Counted from the first letter of the stretch, positions 26,318-33,558 are shown. The stretch is 48,418 nt of DNA from Bacilli bacterium (GCA_017525035.1 JAFXTH010000001.1:1-48418), one strand, 5' to 3'. The notes: generated by a model not told the origin, from the letters alone. Program-made: numbers and translations.

Positions 26318-26457
26318 GAAAATATTTCTTGGATATATGGAAATATTTTCTTGATTTGTTATTGTAATTATTTTTATTCTAAAAATAATTAGTTTTTTTG
26401 GTTGATAACAACATTTTTATTTTTATACACATTTTTAATAAAATATGTATAAAAATA
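26318..26457. repeat. Series of long AT-rich hairpins
   Basis: Three perfect stems follow each other: 26318-26328/26340-26350 (11 bp, 11-base loop), 26365-26376/26380-26391 (12 bp, then a run of seven T, so a possible rightward terminator), and 26418-26429/26446-26457 (12 bp). No gene is present. Confidence 0.65.
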
Positions 26458-26571
26458 GATAAAAAGCGAACAAAAAAGCGAACATAGGGGGGTAAATTAA
26501 AAATTATATATTGGCGAAAAATTAACTTTTTTACAATAAATATGTAAAAAGTTACATAGAGTTACATAATT

Positions 26572-26622
26572 AGTGTAAATTTTCAAATTTTGGGTATTTC
26601 CCAAAAATTAGAAATTTACACT
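26572..26622. repeat. Long hairpin of about 51 nt
   Basis: AGTGTAAATTT (26572-26582) pairs with AAATTTACACT (26612-26622). Inside it, a second stem (AATTTTGGG with CCCAAAAATT, one bulge) is capped by TATTT. The structure lies directly before the GGTTG palindromes. Confidence 0.65.
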
Positions 26623-26821
26623 GGTTGACAAAAACCAATTAATTTTATTTAATTGGTTTGATGGTTGATACAAACCATTATGGTTGTTAACAACCAAATG
26701 GTTGATACAAACCAAGAACTTGAAACTTGAAATAGGTCCTACCTCTATGGTAGGACACTATTTCCCAACTCATTGGTTGTTTACAACCAATGGGGGTGTA
26801 CTTTGAACTGGTTCAAAGTAC
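26622..26821. repeat. Family of GGTTG...CAACC palindromes and further hairpins
   Basis: Related palindromes share the half-site TGGTTG: TGGTTGTTAACAACCA (26680-26695, perfect), CATTGGTTGT/ACAACCAATG (26771-26780/26783-26792), two copies of TGGTTGATACAAACCA, and TGGTTGACAAAAACCA (from 26622). Unlike the left half, these do repeat one core, as an operator family would. Two more stems follow the same pattern of perfection: 26729-26743/26749-26764 (15 bp with one bulge) and 26798-26808/26811-26821 (11 bp). Confidence 0.65.
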
Positions 26822-26878
26822 TAGGCTGACCTTTATCGTGCGATATTATTAGCAAATCAACACAAACTCTCTCTCTTA

Positions 26879-26887
26879 TGTTATAAT
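26879..26887 (+). promoter_or_regulatory. Extended -10 promoter for the rightward early genes
   Basis: TGTTATAAT ends at 26887, 56 bp before the ATG at 26944. The -35 region is poor, but an extended -10 can compensate. The upstream palindromes could control it. Confidence 0.5.
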
Positions 26888-26943
26888 AAAGAAAAGAACA
26901 AAAAAGAACAAAAGAAAGAATAACCAAAGGAGGTAAATAAATT

Positions 26944-27126
26944 ATGAATAAAGAATATCTAGACCTAGCACTAGAAAAAATTATAGAAACAATAAAAGAC
27001 TTACCAATTCCAGTAATGGATAAATTAGAATTAATGATAAACTTGCAGATTTTTTTAAAACCATCCCAGTATGAGGGTAATATAAAGACTTTGCAGAAAA
27101 GAAAGGAAAGTGAAAAATGGAAATAG
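26944..27126 (+). CDS. Small helical protein, first gene of the rightward block
   Basis: This 60-residue protein (MNKEYLDLALEKIIETIKDL...) has AGGAGG 10 nt before its ATG. It is helical and ends in a basic tail. Its end overlaps the start of the fibre-like gene by 10 bp, so the two are probably translated together. Function is unknown. Confidence 0.62.
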   Translation: MNKEYLDLALEKIIETIKDLPIPVMDKLELMINLQIFLKPSQYEGNIKTLQKRKESEKWK

Positions 27127-27890
27127 CATCAAAATCTCAGGCTGAGAACGGAACAGATAATAATACAGTTATGACACCCCTACGTGTGAAACAAGCGATT
27201 AATGCTAGTGGTGGAGGCACTCCACTTCCAAGCAACATAGCCTATACAGACCAAAATAATCATTTTACTCAAGGACAAATGATTGACGGCTACCTTACAG
27301 TGGACGGCACTCAGTGGCAATTTGGTGATATGAACGTAAGAGATGGCAAAGACATAATACTAGCACCACAGGGTCCAACAGACACGCCTCCTACTAATGA
27401 CACAGGAGACATTGTGTTCAACCAGTGGAGAGATGAGGGTGGTGGTGCTTACTATGAGATAGAGAAAGCACGTATTTGGACTGAGGACTTCTACGGGCTA
27501 CCTGTAGGTCCTAACTATAGAGCCTATGATGCACAAGGTAACCTACTTTTTACAGGGCACTTAGCCTTAGAGAATAATTACTCAACGGATGAGAAACCTA
27601 TTGGGGTGTGGAAAGGATATGTGCTATATAGAAAAATATATGAGGGGTACTTAAACTCAAATGGTACATTAGATAATAGAATAACTGTGCCAGGCACTAT
27701 TCAAAGAATAGAAGGTTATGTGTACTCAATATATGCTAACTGGTGGAAGATAGGGTCTCATTATTTCCCAGAACCACAATATGATAGTTGCTTTACAATA
27801 CCACAAAATTTGGCATCATTTAATATAGAGACTAATGGGTATTTTAACCAAAATTCTAAATATGTGGTAATCGTAGAGTACACAAAATAA
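27117..27890 (+). CDS. Tail-fibre/receptor-binding-like protein outside the structural cluster
   Basis: This 257-residue protein begins EIASKSQAENGTDNNTVMTP, close to the common phage fibre motif in which A-x-x-x-E-x-x-x-GTD-x-x-x-x-VTP precedes a short helix. It ends with GVWKGYVLYRKIYEG and a final YVVIVEYTK strand, typical of C-terminal domains of tail proteins in Firmicutes phages. It has no signal peptide. It lies in the early rightward region, some 3 kb before terminase and far from the other fibres. AAAGGAAAG precedes its ATG. Confidence 0.65.
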   Translation: MEIASKSQAENGTDNNTVMTPLRVKQAINASGGGTPLPSNIAYTDQNNHFTQGQMIDGYLTVDGTQWQFGDMNVRDGKDIILAPQGPTDTPPTNDTGDIVFNQWRDEGGGAYYEIEKARIWTEDFYGLPVGPNYRAYDAQGNLLFTGHLALENNYSTDEKPIGVWKGYVLYRKIYEGYLNSNGTLDNRITVPGTIQRIEGYVYSIYANWWKIGSHYFPEPQYDSCFTIPQNLASFNIETNGYFNQNSKYVVIVEYTK

Positions 27891-27908
27891 CAAAAATTTT
27901 GTTAAAAT

Positions 27909-27940
27909 AGTGCAAAAATCGCTAACCCCTGTGATATAAT
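27909..27940 (+). promoter_or_regulatory. AGTGCAA-class promoter, rightward
   Basis: AGTGCAAAAATC (27909-27920), 14 bp, then TATAAT (27935-27940) preceded by TGA. It drives the small genes from 27963. Upstream word and spacing are identical to the leftward promoters at 9058 and 20410. Confidence 0.72.
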
Positions 27941-27962
27941 ATAGCAAAAGAAAGGGGATACT

Positions 27963-28211
27963 ATGAATAATAATAAAAGTGATTTATGGAATATTATATC
28001 TTTACTTAAAGGTATTATTATTGCAGCGTTCGTGACAATAGTGCTAATAGTTGCAGCATTTGTAACATATTTGATACTAGGTAATACTATCTCAACAGTT
28101 GACGCAACTGGGGTGTATAATCTAGTAGATAGTGAGAACGGACAAGTTATAGCAACTGACCTAACAAGTGAGGATATAGAGAAAATTATGACTGTGTTAG
28201 GAGATAAATAA
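27963..28211 (+). CDS. Small membrane protein
   Basis: This 82-residue protein has one long hydrophobic segment (about residues 15-42, LLKGIIIAAFVTIVLIVAAF...) followed by a soluble C-terminus of ~40 residues. AAAGGGG precedes its ATG. It overlaps the next gene by one base (TAATG). It could be a second holin-like or membrane-signalling protein; nothing decides this. Confidence 0.62.
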   Translation: MNNNKSDLWNIISLLKGIIIAAFVTIVLIVAAFVTYLILGNTISTVDATGVYNLVDSENGQVIATDLTSEDIEKIMTVLGDK

Positions 28212-28411
28212 TGGCAAGAATAAAAATGGTGAAAGTTAGAGGCAAAAAGGGTAATAAACCTAAGGTGGTGTATATGCATAAGGACAACTTTAACAAATAC
28301 ACTTCTAGTAAAAACGGTAAATATAATGTAGTAACAGTTGGGAAACAAAAATCTAATTTCCTTGCTAATCAAATAAAGGCTTATAGTGCTACGCTTAGAT
28401 TTCACGCCTAA
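28211..28411 (+). CDS. Small basic protein
   Basis: The 66-residue protein is very rich in Lys and Arg (MARIKMVKVRGKKGNKPKVV...), which suggests nucleic-acid binding. It overlaps its neighbours on both sides. No family is recognised. Confidence 0.6.
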   Translation: MARIKMVKVRGKKGNKPKVVYMHKDNFNKYTSSKNGKYNVVTVGKQKSNFLANQIKAYSATLRFHA

Positions 28412-28604
28412 AGAGCACGAGTATATCCTTGCAAATGCTGGGTTTACTAAAAGACAAAGAGATATTTACCTTAGACTAAGAGATGACTACCCTTATGAGA
28501 GACAAAGTATAGTTAAGATATGTAATGAACTCCCTGCTAGTCAAGCAACAGTCTCTAGGGAAATAAGAGCCATTAAGTTCAAGATTATTAGAGTTATAAA
28601 ATGA
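28386..28604 (+). CDS. Helix-turn-helix regulator (sigma region 4-like)
   Basis: The 72-residue protein starts at GTG (28386), overlapping the previous gene by 26 bp. LRLDFTPKEHEYILANAGFT is followed by KRQRDIYLRLRDDYPYERQS and a helix-turn-helix (IVKICNELPASQATVSREIR). The layout matches small phage HTH proteins related to sigma factor region 4/LuxR-type domains. It is a candidate switch for early to late transcription, because a terminator follows and the late genes begin soon after. Confidence 0.65.
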   Translation: MLRLDFTPKEHEYILANAGFTKRQRDIYLRLRDDYPYERQSIVKICNELPASQATVSREIRAIKFKIIRVIK

Positions 28605-28605
28605 C

Positions 28606-28635
28606 AAAAAGATGACAATTTTAGTCATCTTTTTT
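28606..28635 (+). terminator. Rho-independent terminator
   Basis: AAAAAGATGAC (28606-28616) pairs with GTCATCTTTTT (28624-28634), with a seven-base loop and a T-run. It ends the small regulatory operon. Confidence 0.88.
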
Positions 28636-28666
28636 AATTTACAATGAAGTTAGAAGGAGTGGTAAT

Positions 28667-29098
28667 ATGTATAATACTCAACCTATGATAGAGAACTGGA
28701 AAAGACAAAGGGATAGGATAGATGAGATGATACAAAATTATCAGGCTATGCCTACTAATCCAAATCCTATTAATAATTTTATTAATACTAATGCACCATC
28801 ACAGGATAATTTATATGAGGTTAAGAAACTAAATGAGAAAGATGAAGTAGAGAATATTGTTGTGTTCAAGGACACTATCTTTATAGGAGATGATAGGCTT
28901 CAAATTAAAAAGACAGACGGAACTATAGAAAAATATGAGATAACTAAAGTCTATCCTAAGGATAAGAAAGATGAAAAAATTAAAAATTTAACCGAGAAAA
29001 TAAAAGAATTGGAGGAGAGACTAAATGAATATAAATCAGTTGATAAACCAGTTGAAATTATCGACCAATCCGATACAGATGTTGATGGGGTTATTTAA
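28667..29098 (+). CDS. Hypothetical protein with C-terminal coiled coil
   Basis: This 143-residue protein has a Pro/Asn-rich stretch (~residues 28-48), a short beta region and a coiled coil (IKNLTEKIKELEERLNEYKS, ~105-124). It overlaps the next gene by 74 bp in another frame. A minor virion or head-associated role is possible from its position before terminase. Confidence 0.6.
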   Translation: MYNTQPMIENWKRQRDRIDEMIQNYQAMPTNPNPINNFINTNAPSQDNLYEVKKLNEKDEVENIVVFKDTIFIGDDRLQIKKTDGTIEKYEITKVYPKDKKDEKIKNLTEKIKELEERLNEYKSVDKPVEIIDQSDTDVDGVI

Positions 29099-29237
29099 TC
29101 CTCAACAAAAAGAGTTATTTGGGATTTTTCAAGGAAAAAGTAGTGAAGAACAAGCCCAAATGGTTGCAGACTACTGTAATAAAAACAATATAAGTAAATC
29201 CCAATTACAAGACATTATGAATATGCTAAAAAGGTAA
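29025..29237 (+). CDS. Small helical protein
   Basis: This 70-residue protein (MNINQLINQLKLSTNPIQML...) starts inside the previous gene behind a strong GGAGGAGAG site, and is helical with a Gln-rich middle. Small proteins of this form are frequent beside gly-rich membrane proteins in gut phages; the function is unknown. Confidence 0.58.
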   Translation: MNINQLINQLKLSTNPIQMLMGLFNPQQKELFGIFQGKSSEEQAQMVADYCNKNNISKSQLQDIMNMLKR

Positions 29238-29265
29238 ACGCCTTTTATAGAGAAAGGAGGAAACT

Positions 29266-29811
29266 ATGCAAAATTCAGGTTTAACTGCTAGTGACGTTAT
29301 GGCACTTACTAAAGGTAATGATGGCTTTGGTGGCGTTGGACTAATTATCTTATTATTTATTTTCTTAATAGGAATTGGTGGAAACGGATTTGGATGGGGT
29401 AATAATGGTACAGGTTTAGCACTTGCTGACATTCAAGCAAGTCTATATAACCAAACACAAGATGCTAACTCTAGACAAATGCAAAATAGCCTTGCTATGG
29501 TAAATGATACAGTATTAAACAATAAATATGATAATGCTATTCTTATTAAAGATTTATCTAATCAAGTATCAAATAGTATCGCAGCAATAGGTAACCAAAT
29601 TAACCAACAAACTGCTACTATAACAAGTATGTTTAATGAGCAAACTATAGATAGATTAAGAGACCAAGTTTCTGTGTTAAGAAATGAAAATTCTAATTTA
29701 ATCCAAACTGCACAAATTACTGAGAACATTCTAGGTAACTTATCAACAACTGCACCTAAACCACCTTGCTATTATGGATGTGGTGGATGTGGTTGCAATT
29801 CCCTTTATTAA
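29266..29811 (+). CDS. Gly-rich membrane-segment protein with coiled coil and cysteine-rich C-terminus
   Basis: This 181-residue protein has a hydrophobic segment (GLIILLFIFLIGIGG, ~residues 25-40), a Gly/Asn-rich linker (GNGFGWGNNGTG), a long coiled coil (~55-160) and an ending PPCYYGCGGCGCNSLY. The same plan recurs in virion-region proteins of Firmicutes gut phages. Membrane insertion during entry or assembly is possible. AAAGGAGG precedes its ATG. Confidence 0.65.
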   Translation: MQNSGLTASDVMALTKGNDGFGGVGLIILLFIFLIGIGGNGFGWGNNGTGLALADIQASLYNQTQDANSRQMQNSLAMVNDTVLNNKYDNAILIKDLSNQVSNSIAAIGNQINQQTATITSMFNEQTIDRLRDQVSVLRNENSNLIQTAQITENILGNLSTTAPKPPCYYGCGGCGCNSLY

Positions 29812-29821
29812 AAGGTGACAT

Positions 29822-29845
29822 AAAGGGGATAAATTCCTCTTTTTA
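29822..29845 (+). terminator. Possible Rho-independent terminator
   Basis: AAAGGGG (29822-29828) pairs with CCTCTTT (29836-29842) with one G-U pair, followed by T residues. It lies between two genes on the same strand and may only reduce transcription. Confidence 0.6.
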
Positions 29846-29862
29846 TATGAAAGGAGACCACT

Positions 29863-30231
29863 ATGAATAATACAATGTTTATATCAAGCGTTACTACCAC
29901 AGACACAGGTGTTGTGTTAGTACCAAATAGAGAAGTAAAAAATTTGACAAATGCTACTTGTTACAAATTAATAATTGCTTGTAATGTAGAAGCAACTTCT
30001 AATTTACCTGTATATATCCAAACCACTTTAGGAAATATACCTGTTTTATGCCGTTACTCTAACATCCTTTATGCAAACCAGTTAAAAAAGAGAACAATGT
30101 ATAAAATAGGATATGGAAATGAGAACACAAATTATACGTTAGGACAATTCACAATTCAATGTAATGTGTGTCCTAGAGGTACAGTTACCACTACACAAAC
30201 CACTGTAAACCCAGATACAAGAAAGAAATAA
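29863..30231 (+). CDS. Beta-rich hypothetical protein
   Basis: This 122-residue protein is predicted mostly beta (VLVPNREVKNLTNATCYKLI...) with a Thr-rich C-terminus. It may be a head decoration or fibre-base protein, judged only from its position before the terminase genes. AAAGGAGA precedes its ATG. Confidence 0.55.
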   Translation: MNNTMFISSVTTTDTGVVLVPNREVKNLTNATCYKLIIACNVEATSNLPVYIQTTLGNIPVLCRYSNILYANQLKKRTMYKIGYGNENTNYTLGQFTIQCNVCPRGTVTTTQTTVNPDTRKK

Positions 30232-30241
30232 GGAGATAGTT

Positions 30242-30448
30242 ATGGAAGAATATGAAGAAAAAGTATGTTGGTTCAAAAAATATATAAAACAAAGTATGGA
30301 CCTGCTTACTGATGCGTTTAAATGGAAAATGATGGCAGAATATTGTGATGACGAGGAAATGAAAATCAAATATTCTCAAGTAAGTGACACATTATTTAAT
30401 ATGTTTATGGTAGAACATAATAATATTGGTGAGATTTTTAAGAAATAG
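30242..30448 (+). CDS. Small helical protein
   Basis: This 68-residue acidic helical protein (MEEYEEKVCWFKKYIKQSMD...) is the last gene before the gap upstream of terminase. AAGGAGA precedes its ATG. No family is recognised. Confidence 0.6.
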   Translation: MEEYEEKVCWFKKYIKQSMDLLTDAFKWKMMAEYCDDEEMKIKYSQVSDTLFNMFMVEHNNIGEIFKK

Positions 30449-30470
30449 AGTATATTTTACTCTATTTTTT
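30443..30470 (+). terminator. Rho-independent terminator
   Basis: AAATAGAGTA (30443-30452) pairs with TACTCTATTT (30458-30467) followed by T residues. It includes the stop codon of the 68-residue gene. Confidence 0.8.
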
Positions 30471-30471
30471 A

Positions 30472-30480
30472 TGCTATAAT
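30472..30480 (+). promoter_or_regulatory. Extended -10 promoter for the RNA candidate
   Basis: TGCTATAAT (30472-30480) gives a predicted start at about 30487, exactly where the first helix of the RNA begins. The -35 is weak and overlaps the preceding terminator. Confidence 0.5.
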
Positions 30481-30486
30481 AAAATT

Positions 30487-30720
30487 GGTATTAAGGTAAT
30501 TCAATAGTTGTATCGTATGCGTCCTCCTTTAACAAAGACAAAACTTAATACCACTCCTTTCTGTTATTGGGAAAAGGTTTTCTTCATATTTCCTTTTCCC
30601 ACTTTACTTTTTAGGTGGGGTATTATATAATTTAATTGGGTTTAATGCCCTATACCGTTTGTTTGGTTTCTCAACGAACCACCAAAAACATTGAAATAGC
30701 CTTGTGCTATTTCTTTTTTT
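30487..30720 (+). ncRNA. Candidate structured RNA (~234 nt) directly upstream of terminase
   Basis: This 311-bp gene-free stretch (30449-30759) holds an RNA-like unit. Helix A is 30487-30495/30544-30552 (9 bp, begins at the predicted transcription start); helix B is 30569-30577/30592-30600 (9 bp); a composite stem GGTAT/ATACC (30619-30623/30652-30656) encloses GGG/CCC (30638-30640/30648-30650); and a small hairpin is 30664-30668/30677-30681. It ends in a terminator. No coding frame is convincing. Its place beside the packaging genes recalls the packaging RNA of phi29-like phages, but no sequence match is claimed. Confidence 0.55.
30693..30720 (+). terminator. Rho-independent terminator of the RNA candidate
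   Basis: GAAATAGC (30693-30700) pairs with GCTATTTC (30706-30713), followed by seven T. A TGTTAAAAT at 30730-30738 may then restart transcription for the terminase genes. Confidence 0.85.
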
Positions 30721-30759
30721 GTCATTTTATGTTAAAATTTAGGCGTAAGGTGGTAAAAA

Positions 30760-31173
30760 ATGAGCAAAAAAGACAAAAAAGAAGAAGAAAAAGAGAATGA
30801 ACTCATAAAAAATCTAAAAAATGATGAAAAATTAAGAGAAAATCCTGATTTTCGTATGGAAATGATATCAATGGCTACATTATTCTTGGATGATTTAGCA
30901 AATAATATCTATAAAACATCTATAGAGATGAACGCAATAGTTCCATATTATACTATAGATGCTTGGAAAGAGTTTTTAAACTACCCTATTGTTAGAAAAT
31001 ATATTAAATCTTTTAGAGATGAGAAGATAAATATAGTTGCTGACCAAGGTTTAGCAGAAGGTGATAGAGGTGCTGTCACTATTAAGAAGGCTATACAAGA
31101 AGGTGGACCTCAAATTAACAACTCAAACCTAATATTAATACGTTTACCTGAGAAAAAAGACTGGGAGGAATAA
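30760..31173 (+). CDS. Terminase small subunit (by position)
   Basis: This 137-residue protein has a very charged N-terminus, a helical middle (EMISMATLFLDDLANNIYKT) and a C-terminal basic-acidic tail. It lies directly before terL and overlaps its start (TAATG), the standard place for the small subunit that recognises DNA and loads the packaging motor. The sequence alone shows no diagnostic motif. AAGGTGG precedes its ATG. Confidence 0.65.
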   Translation: MSKKDKKEEEKENELIKNLKNDEKLRENPDFRMEMISMATLFLDDLANNIYKTSIEMNAIVPYYTIDAWKEFLNYPIVRKYIKSFRDEKINIVADQGLAEGDRGAVTIKKAIQEGGPQINNSNLILIRLPEKKDWEE

Positions 31174-32738
31174 TGAATTTAGAAGAACTAAAATTTATTG
31201 AGTTTTCTGATGATGGTTATAGGGTTTATGTTTGTCCATTATGTGGTGGTAAAATAAAAGTTCACGATAGCGTGTTTTATGGTAGGTGTGATACCTGTCT
31301 TGCAACACTTATAGACTATAAACCTGCACCACATCAAGTTAAATTCCACGAAAGTAAGGCAAAATTTAGGCTTAATATTGGTGGTTTTGGTTCAGGTAAG
31401 ACAACAATGGATGCTGCTGAGATATCTACTCACGCATTTGAGGTTTCTAATGGTAGAACCCTTATAACTGCCCAAACATTACAACAAATAAAAGAGGCTG
31501 TGCTTCCAGAACTTGAGAAATTCCTGCCTCCTTGGCTTATAGTTAAACAAACTAAGACACCACTTCCAAAATACTCACTTATAAATGGGCACGAGATTAT
31601 AGTATATGCTAGTAATGATGAGGAAAAATTAAGGTCTTTAAACCTTACTGCTTTCTGGATAGTTGAAGCAAGTGGTGTGTCTTATGATATATTTGTACAA
31701 CTTACAGCACGTTTAAGAAATGCTGCTGCTATTGTGAAGGATAGAGAAGGTAAAGAAATTGAGCATAAATTTGTAGGACTTGTAGAGAGTAACCCAGAAG
31801 ACGGCTGGATAAGAGACGAATTTTTGCTTCGTTCTGACAAAATTTTTGCTTCTAAACACGTTGATACAAGTTCTTATGATAAATTAAAGGTTAAAAATCC
31901 AGAAAAATCTTATCATTCATTTCTTAGTTCAACTAAAGACAATACTTATCTTCACGACACATTTATACAAGACTTATGTGTAGGTAAAGACCAAAAATGG
32001 ATAAGAAAATACATATATTGTTATTTAGAAGTAAAAGAAGGTGCTGTCTATCCAGACTGGAAAGACTGTCTTATTGACCCATTTCCTATTCCAGATGACT
32101 GGCTTAGAATATTTGGGTTTGATAAAGGTTGGACTGATGAGACTTGCCTTTGTTGTGGGGCAATAGATGCTAAAAAAGGTATATGCTATATTTATGATGA
32201 GTATTATGTAGCAGAAAAACCTATTACATACCACGCTAGGAGAATAAGAGAAAAGGTTATGAATGTACCTACATATAAAGGTATAATTGCTGACCCTTCT
32301 GTTAGAAATAGAAATGATAGAGATGGTGTATCATATAGGGATTATTTTTATAACGTCTCAGGGCTTTGGTTGGAAGAAGGTAATAACTCTATATTTGATG
32401 GTATAGAAAGAGTTAGAGACTTTATGTATCAAGGTAAACTTAAAGTATTTACAAGTTGTGTGAATATGAACCAAGAAGCACAGAAATATCAATGGAAAAA
32501 GACCAAAGATGGTATTAGTAAAGATGAACCAACAGAAAAAGATAACCACTTAATGGATGCTATGAGGTATATGGTTATGGCACTTCCTTATGATTTAAGA
32601 GAAGTTGACCCCAAAAAATCAGAAGATTTAAGAACTCAAAGTATTTTAGATAAGATAAAACTAAACTCATATAAAGAAGACTTTCCAGATGATGGAGAAG
32701 GAAATGTGTTTGGTGTTGGTTATTTTGATATGAATTAG
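31173..32738 (+). CDS. Terminase large subunit with N-terminal zinc ribbon
   Basis: This 521-residue DNA-packaging motor has Walker A IGGFGSGKTT (~residues 68-78), Walker B AFWIVEASG (~160) and coupling residues in the ATPase. The C-terminal nuclease has FGFDKGW (~312), IADPS (~372) and DNHLMDAMRY (~462). An N-terminal extension with Cys21, Cys24, Cys39 and Cys42 forms a zinc ribbon before the ATPase, unusual for this family. It overlaps the small-subunit gene. Confidence 0.93.
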   Translation: MNLEELKFIEFSDDGYRVYVCPLCGGKIKVHDSVFYGRCDTCLATLIDYKPAPHQVKFHESKAKFRLNIGGFGSGKTTMDAAEISTHAFEVSNGRTLITAQTLQQIKEAVLPELEKFLPPWLIVKQTKTPLPKYSLINGHEIIVYASNDEEKLRSLNLTAFWIVEASGVSYDIFVQLTARLRNAAAIVKDREGKEIEHKFVGLVESNPEDGWIRDEFLLRSDKIFASKHVDTSSYDKLKVKNPEKSYHSFLSSTKDNTYLHDTFIQDLCVGKDQKWIRKYIYCYLEVKEGAVYPDWKDCLIDPFPIPDDWLRIFGFDKGWTDETCLCCGAIDAKKGICYIYDEYYVAEKPITYHARRIREKVMNVPTYKGIIADPSVRNRNDRDGVSYRDYFYNVSGLWLEEGNNSIFDGIERVRDFMYQGKLKVFTSCVNMNQEAQKYQWKKTKDGISKDEPTEKDNHLMDAMRYMVMALPYDLREVDPKKSEDLRTQSILDKIKLNSYKEDFPDDGEGNVFGVGYFDMN

Positions 32739-32749
32739 GAGGTGAGAAA

Positions 32750-32908
32750 ATGGAACAAAAGGTAAAAGAATTAGAATTAAAAATTCAGGAATTGGAAGAA
32801 AGACTTACAAAACTTGAAAATGGTGAATTTGCAACAGGTATTTATTTAGACGGATGCTCAGAAGCAGATGTTGAATATATAACTGGAAAGAAAGCAGGTG
32901 AACAATGA
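32750..32908 (+). CDS. Small coiled-coil protein
   Basis: The 52-residue protein begins with a coiled coil (MEQKVKELELKIQELEERL) and ends in GKKAGEQ. AGGAGGTGA lies before its ATG. Its last codons and the overlapping ATG of the next gene are repeated at the end of that gene (see the direct repeat at 32890 and 33540). Function is unknown. Confidence 0.65.
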   Translation: MEQKVKELELKIQELEERLTKLENGEFATGIYLDGCSEADVEYITGKKAGEQ

Positions 32909-32910
32909 AA
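32890..32910 (+). repeat. 21-bp direct repeat, copy 1 (second copy at 33540-33560)
   Basis: Both copies start GAAAGCAGGTGAACAATGAA and continue with one more shared A. Each one spans a stop-start overlap (TGA inside ATGA). The pair exactly brackets the nucleotidyltransferase gene. Confidence 0.9.
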
Positions 32911-33558
32911 TATATAATAATGTGTGGAGGTTATTATGAACACTTTGAGACACCTAAACAATTAACCGAAATTAATGGTGAAACCTTGGTCGGTAGAACA
33001 ATTAGGTTATTAAAAGAAAATGGTATAACAGATATTTATATTTCAAGTAACAATCCTAGATTTGATAAGTACGCACCTAGATTAGAGCACTATAACTCCT
33101 ATGAGTACAAAGATGGGGAGATACACGGGTATTGGCTAGATGCATACTATCCAATGGATGAGCCTTGCGTGTACTTACACGGAGACGTGTATTATAGTGA
33201 AGACGCTATTAAAACTATAGTAAACTATAAAAGTGACAAAAACATATTTATAGGTAATGAAGTAGCAAGAAATCCAGAGCATAAAAACTGGGGAGAACCA
33301 TTTGGTTGGATAGTAAATAATCCTGAAATGTTTAGAAAAGGTATAGAACTCACTAAGTATCTTCAAGACATTGGAAGATGTGAGAGAGGTTTTGCCATTA
33401 GTTGGGAATTATATAGAGTATTAAATGGATTAAATATAAATCAACAATATATTCTAGATGACACTTATTTATCAATAAATGATGAGACTATAGATATAGA
33501 TAATCCTTGTCAAATAGATGAATTAAGGGAAAAATTAGAGAAAGCAGGTGAACAATGA
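32905..33558 (+). CDS. Nucleotidyltransferase (sugar- or alcohol-phosphate type)
   Basis: This 217-residue protein opens with a nucleotide-binding loop, MCGGYYEHFETPKQL, in which Gly-Gly and the Pro-Lys replace the usual GG-x-G-x-R...PK form of NTP transferases. It continues TLVGRTIRLLKENGITDIYIS and has HGDVYYSED (~residue 90), where the acidic residues would bind metal. It probably activates a sugar or similar compound as a nucleotide derivative for a glycosyltransferase (see 37639-38732). It is flanked by 21-bp direct repeats and so looks like a mobile insert between terL and portal. Confidence 0.75.
   Translation: MKYIIMCGGYYEHFETPKQLTEINGETLVGRTIRLLKENGITDIYISSNNPRFDKYAPRLEHYNSYEYKDGEIHGYWLDAYYPMDEPCVYLHGDVYYSEDAIKTIVNYKSDKNIFIGNEVARNPEHKNWGEPFGWIVNNPEMFRKGIELTKYLQDIGRCERGFAISWELYRVLNGLNINQQYILDDTYLSINDETIDIDNPCQIDELREKLEKAGEQ

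Noticed and set aside
26622..26821. Repeated GGTTG elements as a CRISPR array
   Set aside because: The repeats are short palindromes of unequal length and spacing without regular spacers, and no cas gene is present.
28386..28604. A true sigma factor
   Set aside because: Only a region 4-like helix-turn-helix is present; there is no region 2, so it is listed as a small regulator.
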